Origin: Polaromonas sp.
GTDB lineage: Bacteria > Pseudomonadota > Gammaproteobacteria > Burkholderiales > Burkholderiaceae_C
DNA length: 36,437 bases
NCBI GenBank assembly: GCA_030683705.1
Contig: JAUXPP010000007.1
Coordinates: 1-36,437, forward strand
Direction: 5' to 3'
Both the position numbers and the translations under genes were made by a program. The notes under the pieces were generated by a model. The model was given only the letters and a program-made list of their open reading frames with translations. It had not been told where the DNA came from and did no database searches. The first letter of the stretch is position 1. Every line of letters begins with the position of its first letter. Below are positions 25,496-33,944 of this stretch, piece after piece.

Positions 25496-26653
25496 ATGAC
25501 CATCAAAACCACACTGGCCCTGGCGGTGCTGGCACTGGCTGCGGGCCACACCATGGCCCAGCAGGGCGTCAGCAAAACCGAAATCACCCTGGGCTCCATC
25601 CAGGACCTGTCGGGCCCGATCGCCGGTTTCGGCAAGCAGGCGCGCCTGGGCATGCTGCTGCGGGTCGACGAGATCAACGAGCAGGGCGGCATCAACGGCC
25701 GCAAGCTCAAGATCATCGTGGAAGACTCGGCCTACGACCCGAAAAAAGCCGTGCTGGCGGCCCAGAAGCTGGTCAACCAGGACAAGATTTTCATGATGGT
25801 CGGCCACATCGGCACGGCGCAGAACCTGGCCGCCATGCCGGTCCAGTTTGACAAGAACGTCATCAACTTCTTCCCCATCACCGCAGCGCGCGAGATGTAC
25901 GAGCCCTTCCACAAGCTCAAGTATTCCTTTGCGGCCACCTACTTCGACCAGATCCGCAATGCCGCACCCAAGCTGGCCAGGGACAAGGGCATCAAGAAGG
26001 TCTGCACCATGTACCAGGACGACGAGTTCGGCCTGGAAGTGATGCGCGGCGGCGAAGCCGGCCTCAAGTCCATCGGCATGGAGTTCGCCGAGAAGACCTC
26101 GTACAAGCGCGGCGCCACCGACTTCTCCTCACAAGTCGCCAAGATGAAGGCTGCAGGTTGCGAGATGGTGGTGCTGGGCACCATCATTCGCGAAACCATT
26201 GGCGCCATCGGCGAGTCGCGCAAAACCGGCTTCAACCCGATCTTCCTCGGCTCCAGCGCGGCGTACACCGACCTGATCCACAAGCTGGGGGGCCCGGCCA
26301 TGAACGGGCTGTATGCCACCATGACGGTGCAGAACCCCTACCTCGACGAAGCGTCGCAACCCATCCGTTTCTGGGCCAACAAGTACAAGACCAAGTTCAA
26401 TGAAGACCCGACGGTCTTCTCGGTCTACGGCTACAACATCATCGACATCTTTGCCAAGGCGGCACAGAAAGCCGGCACCAACCTGACGACGGACAGCTTC
26501 ATCAAGGTGATGGACACCATGACCATCCCGCCCGACATGTTCGGTAGCGCCCCGGGCAACTACTCCCCGACCAAGCGCCTGGGCAGCGATGCCTCACGCC
26601 TGTCGCAGATCACCGACGGCAAATGGAAAGTGGTCTCCGACTACATCAAGTGA
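25496..26653 (+). CDS. Branched-chain-type ABC importer substrate-binding protein (LivK-like)
   Basis: This 385-residue protein has a signal peptide (about 1-22, ending 'HTMA-QQ') and a type I periplasmic binding fold: 'TEITLGSIQDLSGPIAGFGKQARLGMLLRVDEINEQGGINGRKL', 'ALVGHIGTAQ'-like and 'YQDDEFGLEVMRG'. It supplies ligand to LivHMGF, from which it is separated by the ligase gene. The ligand cannot be read from sequence. A strong terminator follows. Confidence 0.9.
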   Translation: MTIKTTLALAVLALAAGHTMAQQGVSKTEITLGSIQDLSGPIAGFGKQARLGMLLRVDEINEQGGINGRKLKIIVEDSAYDPKKAVLAAQKLVNQDKIFMMVGHIGTAQNLAAMPVQFDKNVINFFPITAAREMYEPFHKLKYSFAATYFDQIRNAAPKLARDKGIKKVCTMYQDDEFGLEVMRGGEAGLKSIGMEFAEKTSYKRGATDFSSQVAKMKAAGCEMVVLGTIIRETIGAIGESRKTGFNPIFLGSSAAYTDLIHKLGGPAMNGLYATMTVQNPYLDEASQPIRFWANKYKTKFNEDPTVFSVYGYNIIDIFAKAAQKAGTNLTTDSFIKVMDTMTIPPDMFGSAPGNYSPTKRLGSDASRLSQITDGKWKVVSDYIK

Positions 26654-26673
26654 GCGCCACGCGCTGCAAGCAA

Positions 26674-26697
26674 GAGCCACCCGCGGGTGGCTTTTTT
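26674..26697. terminator. Intrinsic terminator after the LivK-type gene
   Basis: The stem AGCCACCC/GGGTGGCT around CGCG (26675-26691) is followed by six T residues. The stop codon of the convergent hotdog gene begins at the end of the T-run, so the structure lies at the junction of both transcripts. Confidence 0.88.
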
Positions 26698-27188
26698 CAT
26701 GACACGATGTAAGCGCCGGCGCCGGTGGACAGCAGCTTGCCGTCGGCGCCGAGGAACTCCATGCGGGTGCTCGCCACGCGCGAACCCAGGCGCAGGACTT
26801 CGGCGCGCAGCTCGAAAAATTCACCGATGGCGGGCCGCAGGTAGTCCACCCGCAAGTCGATGGTGCCGAGCTTGGAGAAACGCTGCATGCGCTGTGCCGG
26901 CGTTTCGTCCATGTGGCGCGCACCGATGGCCGCCATGATCGCCAGCCCCGCCATCGCGTCCAGCCCGGCGCTGACCACCCCGCCGTGGATGCGGTTGTAG
27001 GCATAGTGGCCCACCAGCCCCGGCTTCATCTCGATACGGCCCACCACACCGTCGGGCCGCACCGACACCACCTTCAGGCCCAGGGCCTGGTTGAAGACGA
27101 TCTTTTCCTCGAACAGTGTTTTCAGCGCAGCGATGAACTCGGGCTCGAATTCGACGGCATTGGCAGCCGTGGCGGTGTTTTTGCTCAT
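26697..27188 (-). CDS. PaaI-like hotdog thioesterase
   Basis: The product has 163 residues and is a single hotdog domain with 'YNRIHGGVVSAGLDAMAGLAIMAAIG' and 'GTIDLRVDYLRPAIGEFFELRAEVLRLGSRVASTRMEF'. It probably hydrolyses an acyl-CoA, releasing trapped CoA or a side product of the operon pathway. The ATG at 27188 overlaps the acyl-CoA dehydrogenase stop (ATGA, 27185-27188); a longer frame to 27722 reads through the dehydrogenase. It is the last gene of operon B. Confidence 0.87.
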   Translation of the reverse strand: MSKNTATAANAVEFEPEFIAALKTLFEEKIVFNQALGLKVVSVRPDGVVGRIEMKPGLVGHYAYNRIHGGVVSAGLDAMAGLAIMAAIGARHMDETPAQRMQRFSKLGTIDLRVDYLRPAIGEFFELRAEVLRLGSRVASTRMEFLGADGKLLSTGAGAYIVS

Positions 27189-28339
27189 AGACCCAATTGT
27201 CGTGCAGCCAGGTCCTTCATGATCTCCTCGGCGCCACCGCCAATCATCATGACCTTGACCTCGCGGTAAATACGTTCGCTTTTTGTGCCGCGCATGAAGC
27301 CCATGCCGCCCAGGATTTGCACCGCCTGGTCTGCGCAGAACTGCATGGTTTGCGTCGCGTGGTTCTTCAACATGCAGACATGGGCGACCCAGTCGGAGCC
27401 CTGCTCGCCGGCATCGGCACGGTCGGCCACCGCATCGACCCAGGCCTGGGTGGAGGCGATGCGCATCTGCATGTCCACCAGCTTGTGGCGAATCACCTGT
27501 TTGTCGGACAAGGTGCTGCCGAAGGCCTTGCGCTGGCGCGCCCAGTCCAGCGCCTCGTCGTAACAGGCCTGGGCAAACCCCAGCGCGGCAGCCGACATCG
27601 CCAGGCGCTCGCCGTTGAAATTGCCCATGATCATCCTGAAACCGCCACCCTCCTCGCCCAGCAGATGACTGGCCGGCACCCGCACGCCGTCGAAGCGCAG
27701 GTGGGCGGTGTCGGAACACCACCAGCCCATCTTGTCGAGCCGGGTGCGCGACAGGCCGGGACTGTCGCCTGGCACCAGCAGCATCGAAATGCCGCCGGCA
27801 CCTTTGCTCTCGCCAGTGCGCACCGCCACCGTGATGAAGTCCGCGCGCATGCCCGAGGTGATGAAGACCTTTTCACCGTCGATGATGTAGTCGTCTCCCT
27901 CACGCTGCGCCGTGGTGCGCAGGGCCGCCACATCCGACCCGCCGCCCGGCTCGGTAATCGCCAGCGCCGCAATTTTTTCGCCACGCAGCACCGGCGGGAT
28001 CACCGCCTGCTGCAGCGTGCTTGATCCATGGGCCAGCAGCGGCGGCAGGCCGATGTTGTGAGAAAACAGGCTGGCCAGCACACCGCCGCTGCCACCGTGG
28101 CGGCACAGCGCCAGCGTCATCGCATTGCGCAGCCGCCACGATGCAGGCGTGCCGCCCAGCGCCTCGGGGTAGCCGAGGGCCAGCAGTCCGAGTCCAGCCG
28201 CCTGGCGGTACAACTCACGCGGAAACTCGCCGGCAGCGTCCCACTGGCTGACATACGGCGCAATCTCGCGCCGGGCGAACCGTGTGACAGACTCGCGGAT
28301 ATCGGCCAGTGCGTCGAGGTCCAGCGGCGGCGGGTTCAT
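27185..28339 (-). CDS. Acyl-CoA dehydrogenase (second of the operon)
   Basis: The 384-residue flavoprotein has the family motifs 'ALAITEPGGGSDVAALRTTA' and 'YIIDGEKVFITSG', the middle 'WWCSDTAHLRFDGVRVP', and the C-terminal 'GGMGFMRGTKSERIYREVKVMMIGGGAEEIMKDL' in which a glutamate sits near the catalytic-base position. It probably introduces a 2,3-double bond into a CoA ester of the pathway, and is more distant from AtuD than the dehydrogenase at 31079. The start ATG overlaps the biotin-subunit stop (ATGA). Confidence 0.9.
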   Translation of the reverse strand: MNPPPLDLDALADIRESVTRFARREIAPYVSQWDAAGEFPRELYRQAAGLGLLALGYPEALGGTPASWRLRNAMTLALCRHGGSGGVLASLFSHNIGLPPLLAHGSSTLQQAVIPPVLRGEKIAALAITEPGGGSDVAALRTTAQREGDDYIIDGEKVFITSGMRADFITVAVRTGESKGAGGISMLLVPGDSPGLSRTRLDKMGWWCSDTAHLRFDGVRVPASHLLGEEGGGFRMIMGNFNGERLAMSAAALGFAQACYDEALDWARQRKAFGSTLSDKQVIRHKLVDMQMRIASTQAWVDAVADRADAGEQGSDWVAHVCMLKNHATQTMQFCADQAVQILGGMGFMRGTKSERIYREVKVMMIGGGAEEIMKDLAARQLGL

Positions 28340-30282
28340 GCTGCAAACCTCAGCAGCACCTGCCCGGTCGCGACCTGCCGGCCGGGCTCAACCTCGACAG
28401 CACCGAGAACCGCATCACGCGTGGCACACACCGCGTGTTCCAGCTTCATCGACTCGATCACCAGCAGGGTGTCGCCGCGCCTAACCGTGGCGCCAGCCAG
28501 CGCGCTGACGGCAATCACCCTGCCATTGAAGGGCGCACGCAGCTCCAGCGCGCCACCGGCGGCTGCCGGCCCGGCCGCCGGCTCAAAACTCTCGTCTTTC
28601 AGCCAGAGCTCGATGGCGCCGACCAGCACATGCCAGCGGCCGTCGGCCACACGGCAGGCCTGCACCTCGCTGCGCAGCCCATCGACCGTGACGACCAGTC
28701 GCCCGCTGCCGCCACGCACGCAGCTTGCCGTGTGTCGCTGTGCGCCGGCTGCGATCTCCAGCCATCCCTGGCCGGTTTCCGTGACAGTGAGCGCCAGCAA
28801 TTGCTCGCCATGCACGAGGCGCAGCGACCTGCCGAAGGGACAGGGCAAGGCCTGTGCTGCGCCTGAGCCGGCGCCAAAGTGAACGGCCAGCGCTGCCGGT
28901 AGCAGCACCTGCGCCTGCTGCGCCTGCAGGGCCTGCCGGATGGTGTCGCCCTGCTCGGCCAGGAAGGGAATCAGCGCCCCACCTGCGCGGAACACCGGAT
29001 GCGCCAGGCAGGCCGCGAGAAAAGCGCGGTTGGTCGGCAAGCCCAGCACCTGCGTACCGGCCAGCGCCGTGATCATCTTCGCGATGGCTTCAGCGCGGCT
29101 GGCGCCGTGGACAATCAGTTTGCCGAGCATGGCGTCGTAATGCGGCGTGACCTCGGCGCCGGCCTCCAGCGCGTGATCGAAGCGCGCATGGGCCGGTGCC
29201 ATGAAGTGCAACACCCGGCCGGTATGCGGCGAAAAGCTCTCGTCTTCAGCGCACAGCCTGACCTCGATGGCATGGCCGCTGAACCTCACCTCATCCTGGC
29301 GCAGCGGCAAGGACTCGCCCTGGGCAATACGCAACTGCCACTCCACCAGGTCCAGCCCGGTCAATGCCTCGGTCACCGGGTGCTCCACCTGAAGCCGCGT
29401 ATTCATCTCCATGAGGAAGAAGTCACCGTTTTCATCGAGCAAAAATTCGACGGTCCCGGCGCCCACATACCCGGCGGCCTGTGCCAGCGCCACTGCGCAG
29501 GCGCCCATGCGCGCACGCAGCTCAGCACTAACGGCCGGGCTGGGCGACTCCTCGATCAGTTTCTGGTGCCGGCGCTGCACCGAGCAGTCGCGCTCACCGA
29601 GGTGGATGCAATGGCCCCGGGCATCGGCAAAGACCTGCACCTCGACATGGCGCGGCCTCAAGAGCGCGCGTTCCAGCAGCAGCTCGCCGCTGCCGAACGA
29701 TGAAAGCGCTTCGGAGCGGGCGCTGTCCAGCGCCGCCTGCAAGCCGGCGGCCTGGGTCACCAGCCGCATGCCGCGCCCGCCGCCACCGGCCGTGGCCTTG
29801 ACCATCAGGGGGTAGCCGATGCTGGCGGCCTCCCGCTGCAGCCGGGCATCCGCTTGGTCGCTGCCCTGGTAACCCGGCAGGCAGGGCACGCCGCGAGCCA
29901 GCGCGAGTTGCTTGGCGGCCGCCTTGTTGCCGAGCGCGCGTATGGCCGCCGGCGGTGGCCCGACCCAGACCAGGCCGGCGTCCAGCACCGCCTGTGCAAA
30001 GTCGGGGTTTTCGCTCAGGAAGCCATAACCCGGGTGCACCGCGTCCGCACCGCTGGCTTTCGCGGCCGCCAGCAGCTTGTCGATGCGCAGGTAGCTGTCG
30101 GCCGATACATTGCCACCCAGGGCCACGGCACTGCCGGCCTCGCGCACATGTGGGGCACCGGCGTCAGCATCCGAATACACCGCCACCGTGGCCATGCCCA
30201 GGCGATGCGCAGTGCGCAGGATGCGGCGCGCGATTTCGCCGCGGTTGGCCACCAGCAGGCGGGTGATGGTTGGGGTCCTCAT
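28336..30282 (-). CDS. atuF: Biotin-dependent acyl-CoA carboxylase, biotin carboxylase/BCCP subunit (AtuF/LiuD-like)
   Basis: This 648-residue protein has a biotin carboxylase domain at about 8-450 ('LVANRGEIARRILRTA', 'KATAGGGGRGM', 'ERDCSVQRRHQKLIEE', 'EMNTRLQVEHPVTE') and a C-terminal biotinyl domain with the acceptor lysine in 'ESMKLEH' (Lys613). It carboxylates biotin with ATP and bicarbonate, then works with the carboxyltransferase at 32279. The partner and the AtuD/AtuE neighbours favour geranyl-CoA carboxylase over methylcrotonyl-CoA carboxylase, but the subunit alone does not decide this. The ATG at 30282 overlaps the hydratase stop (ATGA). Confidence 0.85.
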   Translation of the reverse strand: MRTPTITRLLVANRGEIARRILRTAHRLGMATVAVYSDADAGAPHVREAGSAVALGGNVSADSYLRIDKLLAAAKASGADAVHPGYGFLSENPDFAQAVLDAGLVWVGPPPAAIRALGNKAAAKQLALARGVPCLPGYQGSDQADARLQREAASIGYPLMVKATAGGGGRGMRLVTQAAGLQAALDSARSEALSSFGSGELLLERALLRPRHVEVQVFADARGHCIHLGERDCSVQRRHQKLIEESPSPAVSAELRARMGACAVALAQAAGYVGAGTVEFLLDENGDFFLMEMNTRLQVEHPVTEALTGLDLVEWQLRIAQGESLPLRQDEVRFSGHAIEVRLCAEDESFSPHTGRVLHFMAPAHARFDHALEAGAEVTPHYDAMLGKLIVHGASRAEAIAKMITALAGTQVLGLPTNRAFLAACLAHPVFRAGGALIPFLAEQGDTIRQALQAQQAQVLLPAALAVHFGAGSGAAQALPCPFGRSLRLVHGEQLLALTVTETGQGWLEIAAGAQRHTASCVRGGSGRLVVTVDGLRSEVQACRVADGRWHVLVGAIELWLKDESFEPAAGPAAAGGALELRAPFNGRVIAVSALAGATVRRGDTLLVIESMKLEHAVCATRDAVLGAVEVEPGRQVATGQVLLRFAA

Positions 30283-31079
30283 GCGGCCCACCGTGGCTTG
30301 CGCTTGCCGGCAAAGGCCGCCAGGCCTTCGGCAGCTTCCGGACTGCGCAAATTTGCTACAAATTTAATAGCCGCTTGCGCAGGCAGGTCATGGTCTGGAG
30401 GCTGATTCAGCATGTAAAGCAAAGCCTTGGTGTGGGCCACGGCGGCGGGCGCGGCTCGGCGCAGGGTGCTGATGCGCTGCGCCAGCGCAGCGGGCAGATC
30501 GTCCGCAAGTTCGTCCACCAGACCTTGCGCCAGCGCCTGTTGCGCAGAAAGTTTTTCACCGGACAGCAGCATCTGCCGTGCCAGCCTGTCGCCCATGCGC
30601 CGGTGCACAAGCGCTGCGATCTGCGCCGGCACCACACCCAGCGTGACTTCCGGCGCGGCAAACACGGCGCGCGGACCGGCCAGCACAAAGTCGCCGCAAC
30701 ACAGCAGGCCCAGCCCGCCGCCCATGGCCGGGCCGTCGGCTGCCACGAGCAGGATTTGCGGCAGGGCGCACAGCTTGCCGAGCAGATGACCGAAGCCTGC
30801 ATTCATGGCAAGCAGCGGATCGTCCTGCCCGTCAGGCAGGCTCCGGCCGATCGCTTCGGAAAAGCCCGCCAGGCTGCCACCGGCGCAAAAGGCGCCGCCG
30901 TTGCCCTGCAACACGACAAAACGCAAGGCCCGGTCCTGCGCGGCGCGCTCACAGGCCAGTGCCAGCGCCGCCACAAGTGGCTCGCTCAGCGCATTGCGCG
31001 TGGCCGGGTCGTTCAGCGTCCAGTGCTCGACCTCGCCAGCGCGGTCGATCAGCAATTGGCCGGTCATGGCGCCGTCCAT
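30279..31079 (-). CDS. atuE: Enoyl-CoA hydratase/isomerase family protein (AtuE/LiuC-like)
   Basis: The product has 266 residues. The oxyanion-hole region reads 'GNGGAFCAGGSLAGFS' and 'GPAMGGGLGLLCCGDFV', with glycine in place of the first crotonase glutamate. The second glutamate is present in 'FAAPEVTLGVVPAQIAALVHRRMG'. This arrangement is characteristic of LiuC/AtuE glutaconyl-CoA hydratases. AtuE hydrates isohexenylglutaconyl-CoA after carboxylation. Residues about 225-241 are encoded by the dispersed repeat at 30355-30404. The ATG at 31079 overlaps the AtuD-like gene stop by one base; ATG at 31067 is an alternative. Confidence 0.82.
   Translation of the reverse strand: MDGAMTGQLLIDRAGEVEHWTLNDPATRNALSEPLVAALALACERAAQDRALRFVVLQGNGGAFCAGGSLAGFSEAIGRSLPDGQDDPLLAMNAGFGHLLGKLCALPQILLVAADGPAMGGGLGLLCCGDFVLAGPRAVFAAPEVTLGVVPAQIAALVHRRMGDRLARQMLLSGEKLSAQQALAQGLVDELADDLPAALAQRISTLRRAAPAAVAHTKALLYMLNQPPDHDLPAQAAIKFVANLRSPEAAEGLAAFAGKRKPRWAA
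30355..30404 (+). repeat. Dispersed ~50-bp repeat, copy 5, inside the AtuE-like gene
   Basis: The copy starts GCTACAAATTTAATAGC, continues GCTTGCGCAGGC, and ends TGGTCTGGAGGCTGA. Read in frame in the host gene it encodes 'DLPAQAAIKFVA'. Confidence 0.75.
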
Positions 31080-32257
31080 CAGGCCGCCGGCTTGCGGCTT
31101 TTGGACAGGCCCATGGTCTTGGCGATGATGCCCATCATCACCTCGTCGGCGCCGCCGCCTATCGAGGCCAGCCGCCCGTCGCGGAACATGCGCGCCACCT
31201 TGTTTTCCCAGGTGAAACCCATGCCGCCCCAGAACTGCAAACAGGTATCGGGCACCAGGCGGTTCAGGCGCCCCGCCTTGAGCTTGGCCATGGACGCCAG
31301 CTCGGTCACGTCCTGGCCCTGCACATACAGTTCGCAGGCGCGGTAAGTCATGGCGCGCAGGCTTTCGACCTCGGTTTTCATCTCGGCCAGCTTGAACTGC
31401 ACCCACTGCTGGTCGGCCAGCGTGGCGCCGAAGAGCTTGCGCTCGTGCGCCCATTCCACCGTCCAGTCGATGCAGTTGGAGAGCGACTGGATGCAGCTGG
31501 CCGCGCACCAGAGCCGCTCTTCCTGGAACTGCATCATCTGGTACATGAAGCCCGAGCCTTCGGCGCCTATCAGGTAACGTTGCGGCACGCGCACTTCGTC
31601 GAAATAAATCAGGCCGGTGTCGCTGGCGTTCATGCCGATTTTTTTGATCTTTTTGCCGACCTCAATGCCCGGGCGCAGCTTGCCCTTCTCGCGCATGGGC
31701 ACCATCACCAGGCTTTTGTTCTTGTGCTGCGGCCCGTCGCCGGTGTTGACCAGCATGCACATCCAGTCGGCCTGCAGGCTGTTGGTGATCCACATCTTCT
31801 GGCCGCTGATCACATAGTCGTCACCGTCCTTGCGCGCATGGCTTTTGATGGAGGCGACGTCGCTGCCGGCCCCCGGCTCGCTGACACCGATGCAGCCCAC
31901 GCTATCGCCGGTTATCGCCGGGGCCAGGAACTCGCGCTTGAGCTCCTCGCTGCCGAAACGCGCCAGCGCCGGCGTGCACATGTCGGTCTGCACGCCGATG
32001 GCCATGGGCACGCCGCCGCAATCGATATGGCCCAGCGCCTCGGCCATGGCCACACCATAGGAGTAGTCCAGACCCGCGCCGCCGAACTCCTCGGGCTTGG
32101 TCAGGCCCAGCAGGCCCAGATTGCCGAGTTTCTTGAACACCTCATGCGCCGGGAAAATCTCCGCCGCTTCCCACTCGTCCACATGCGGGTTGATCTCGGC
32201 GTCTATGAAACGCTTGAGGGTGTTCTGGATTTCGAGATGCTCGTGGGTGTACTGCAT
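31079..32257 (-). CDS. atuD: Acyl-CoA dehydrogenase, AtuD-like (citronellyl-CoA dehydrogenase-type)
   Basis: The 392-residue flavoprotein closely follows the AtuD pattern: 'FIDAEINPHVDEWEAAEIFP', 'YGVAMAEALGHIDCGGVPMAIGVQTDMCTPALARFGSEELKREFL', 'CIGVSEPGAGSDVAS', 'QMMQFQEERLW' and 'GMGFTWENKVARMFRD' with 'GGGADEVMMGIIAKTMG'. AtuD and AtuB act on citronellyl-CoA in P. aeruginosa. It is separated from the carboxyltransferase by 21 nt. The match is by remembered family motifs, not an alignment. Confidence 0.85.
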   Translation of the reverse strand: MQYTHEHLEIQNTLKRFIDAEINPHVDEWEAAEIFPAHEVFKKLGNLGLLGLTKPEEFGGAGLDYSYGVAMAEALGHIDCGGVPMAIGVQTDMCTPALARFGSEELKREFLAPAITGDSVGCIGVSEPGAGSDVASIKSHARKDGDDYVISGQKMWITNSLQADWMCMLVNTGDGPQHKNKSLVMVPMREKGKLRPGIEVGKKIKKIGMNASDTGLIYFDEVRVPQRYLIGAEGSGFMYQMMQFQEERLWCAASCIQSLSNCIDWTVEWAHERKLFGATLADQQWVQFKLAEMKTEVESLRAMTYRACELYVQGQDVTELASMAKLKAGRLNRLVPDTCLQFWGGMGFTWENKVARMFRDGRLASIGGGADEVMMGIIAKTMGLSKSRKPAA

Positions 32258-32278
32258 GGGTTTGTCTCCTGAAGGGGG

Positions 32279-33925
32279 TCACATGCGCGCGACGCCGAAC
32301 TGCATGGGCCTGAGTTGCCGCGCCTCGGCCTCGGCACACATGGCCAGGCACAACGCCAGCACCGCCCGCGTATCGCGCGGGTCGATCACGCCGTCGTCGA
32401 GCAGCAGGCCCGAGGTGTAAAAGGCGTCGGCCTGCGCCTCGAACACGGCGACGATCTTGTCGAACTGGGCCTGCGATTGCGCGGCATCGACAGCGACGCC
32501 TTTGCGCGCCATCGCCGCCTCGGTCACGATCTGCATGGTGCGCGCCGCCTGCTCGCCGCCCATGACCGCGGTTTTCGCACTCGGCCAGCTGAACAGGAAA
32601 CGCGGTGCGTAGCCGCGCCCGCACATGCCGTAGTTGCCGGCACCGAAGGAAGCGCCGCACTGGATGGTGATCTGCGGCACGGTAGCGTTGGTGACCGCCT
32701 GGATCATCTTGGAGCCGTGTTTGATCATGCCCGTCTGCTCGCTGTCCTTGCCGACCATGTAGCCCGTGGTGTTCTGCAGGTAGATGAGGGGATGCCCGAG
32801 CTGGCACATCATCTGGATGAAATGGGTGGCCTTGTTGGCGCCCGCCACGTCGATGGGGCCGTTGTTGCTGATGATGCCGACCGCATGGCCGCCTATCGCC
32901 GCCTGCACGCAGACCGTGGCGGCGCCGTACAAGGCCTTGAAGGGCAGGAAGTCGGAGCCATCAACCAGCCGCGCAATCACCTCCTGCATGTCCACCGGCT
33001 GGCGCAGGTCGGCACTCATCAGGCCGAGCAGGTCTTCCGCCGGGTAGAGCGGCTCCTTCCTTGCTACTGAATTGATAGCTGCCTGCGCATGTTCCGTAGG
33101 TGCTGGCGCCCTGTTTGACCACGAAGTCCGGGCGACGACCTGGCGCGCCAGGCCCAGCGCCTGGCGGTCGTCCTCGGCCAGCTGCTCGCCCAGGCCGGAT
33201 ACACTGCTGTGCATCTCCGCGCCGCCCAGTTCTTCTTCGGTGGCGACCTCGCCGGTCGCGGCCATCAGCAGCGGCGGTCCGGCCAGGAAGGCGCGCGAGC
33301 GATTTCGCACCATGATCACCACATCACTGAGCCCCGGCATGTAGGCCCCGCCCGCCGTGCCGGAGCCATGCTGCACGGTGATCACCGGAATACCCGCCGC
33401 CGACAGCCGCGCGAGGTTGCGGAACAGCGCGCCGCCGTGCACAAACCCCTCGACGCGATAACGCATCAGGTTGGCACCGGCGCTTTCGACCAGGTGGATA
33501 AAGGGCAACTTGTTCTGCAGCGCGATCTCCTGCACGCGCAGGATTTTTTCCAGCCCCATGGCCTGGATGGCGCCGGCCTCGATGCCCGAGTCGCTGGCGA
33601 CGATCATGCAGCGCGCGCCTTCGACAACGCCGATCCCCGCTACAACGCCACCCCCAGGCACAGAAAGCTCACTGCCCTTGTGGTCCTGCATGAACCCGGC
33701 CAGCGAACACAAAGGCAAATACGGCGTGCCCGGGTCCAGCAGCAGCGCCACCCGTTCACGCGGCAGCAACTGGCCGCGCTTGTCGAACACCGGTTTCGAT
33801 GAGGCCGAGGCCTGGGCGGCGCGGTCCTCCAGCGCCCGCAGCGCTGCGATGCGCGCCAGCATGGCTTCGCGCCGCTGCATGGCCACCGCGCCCTGCGGAT
33901 TCCAGGCCGACTGGAAAACCGTCAT
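32279..33925 (-). CDS. atuC: Acyl-CoA carboxylase carboxyltransferase subunit, AtuC-like (geranyl-CoA carboxylase beta)
   Basis: The 548-residue carboxyltransferase has 'DKRGQLLPRERVALLLDPG', 'VESAGANLMRYRVEGFVHGGALFRNLARLSAAGIPVITVQHGSGTAGGAYMPGLSDVVIMV' and 'ATKATHFIQ'-type crotonase-like domains, with 'GASFGAGNYGMCGRGYAPRFLFSWP' in the C-terminal half. This arrangement is that of AtuC. It transfers carboxyl from biotin (AtuF-like) to the gamma carbon of geranyl-CoA or a related 3-methyl-branched acid. Residues about 272-288 ('APTEHAQAAINSVARK') come from a repeat copy and lengthen a linker. The start at 33925 is 19 nt after the SDR stop. Confidence 0.85.
   Translation of the reverse strand: MTVFQSAWNPQGAVAMQRREAMLARIAALRALEDRAAQASASSKPVFDKRGQLLPRERVALLLDPGTPYLPLCSLAGFMQDHKGSELSVPGGGVVAGIGVVEGARCMIVASDSGIEAGAIQAMGLEKILRVQEIALQNKLPFIHLVESAGANLMRYRVEGFVHGGALFRNLARLSAAGIPVITVQHGSGTAGGAYMPGLSDVVIMVRNRSRAFLAGPPLLMAATGEVATEEELGGAEMHSSVSGLGEQLAEDDRQALGLARQVVARTSWSNRAPAPTEHAQAAINSVARKEPLYPAEDLLGLMSADLRQPVDMQEVIARLVDGSDFLPFKALYGAATVCVQAAIGGHAVGIISNNGPIDVAGANKATHFIQMMCQLGHPLIYLQNTTGYMVGKDSEQTGMIKHGSKMIQAVTNATVPQITIQCGASFGAGNYGMCGRGYAPRFLFSWPSAKTAVMGGEQAARTMQIVTEAAMARKGVAVDAAQSQAQFDKIVAVFEAQADAFYTSGLLLDDGVIDPRDTRAVLALCLAMCAEAEARQLRPMQFGVARM
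33063..33110 (+). repeat. Dispersed ~50-bp repeat, copy 6, inside the AtuC-like gene
   Basis: The copy starts GCTACTGAATTGATAGC, continues GCCTGCGCATGTT, and ends TGCTGGCGCCC. In the host frame it encodes 'AQAAINSVA', lying between the two halves of the carboxyltransferase. Confidence 0.75.
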
Positions 33926-33944
33926 GACTGCGCCCCGGCGCCGC

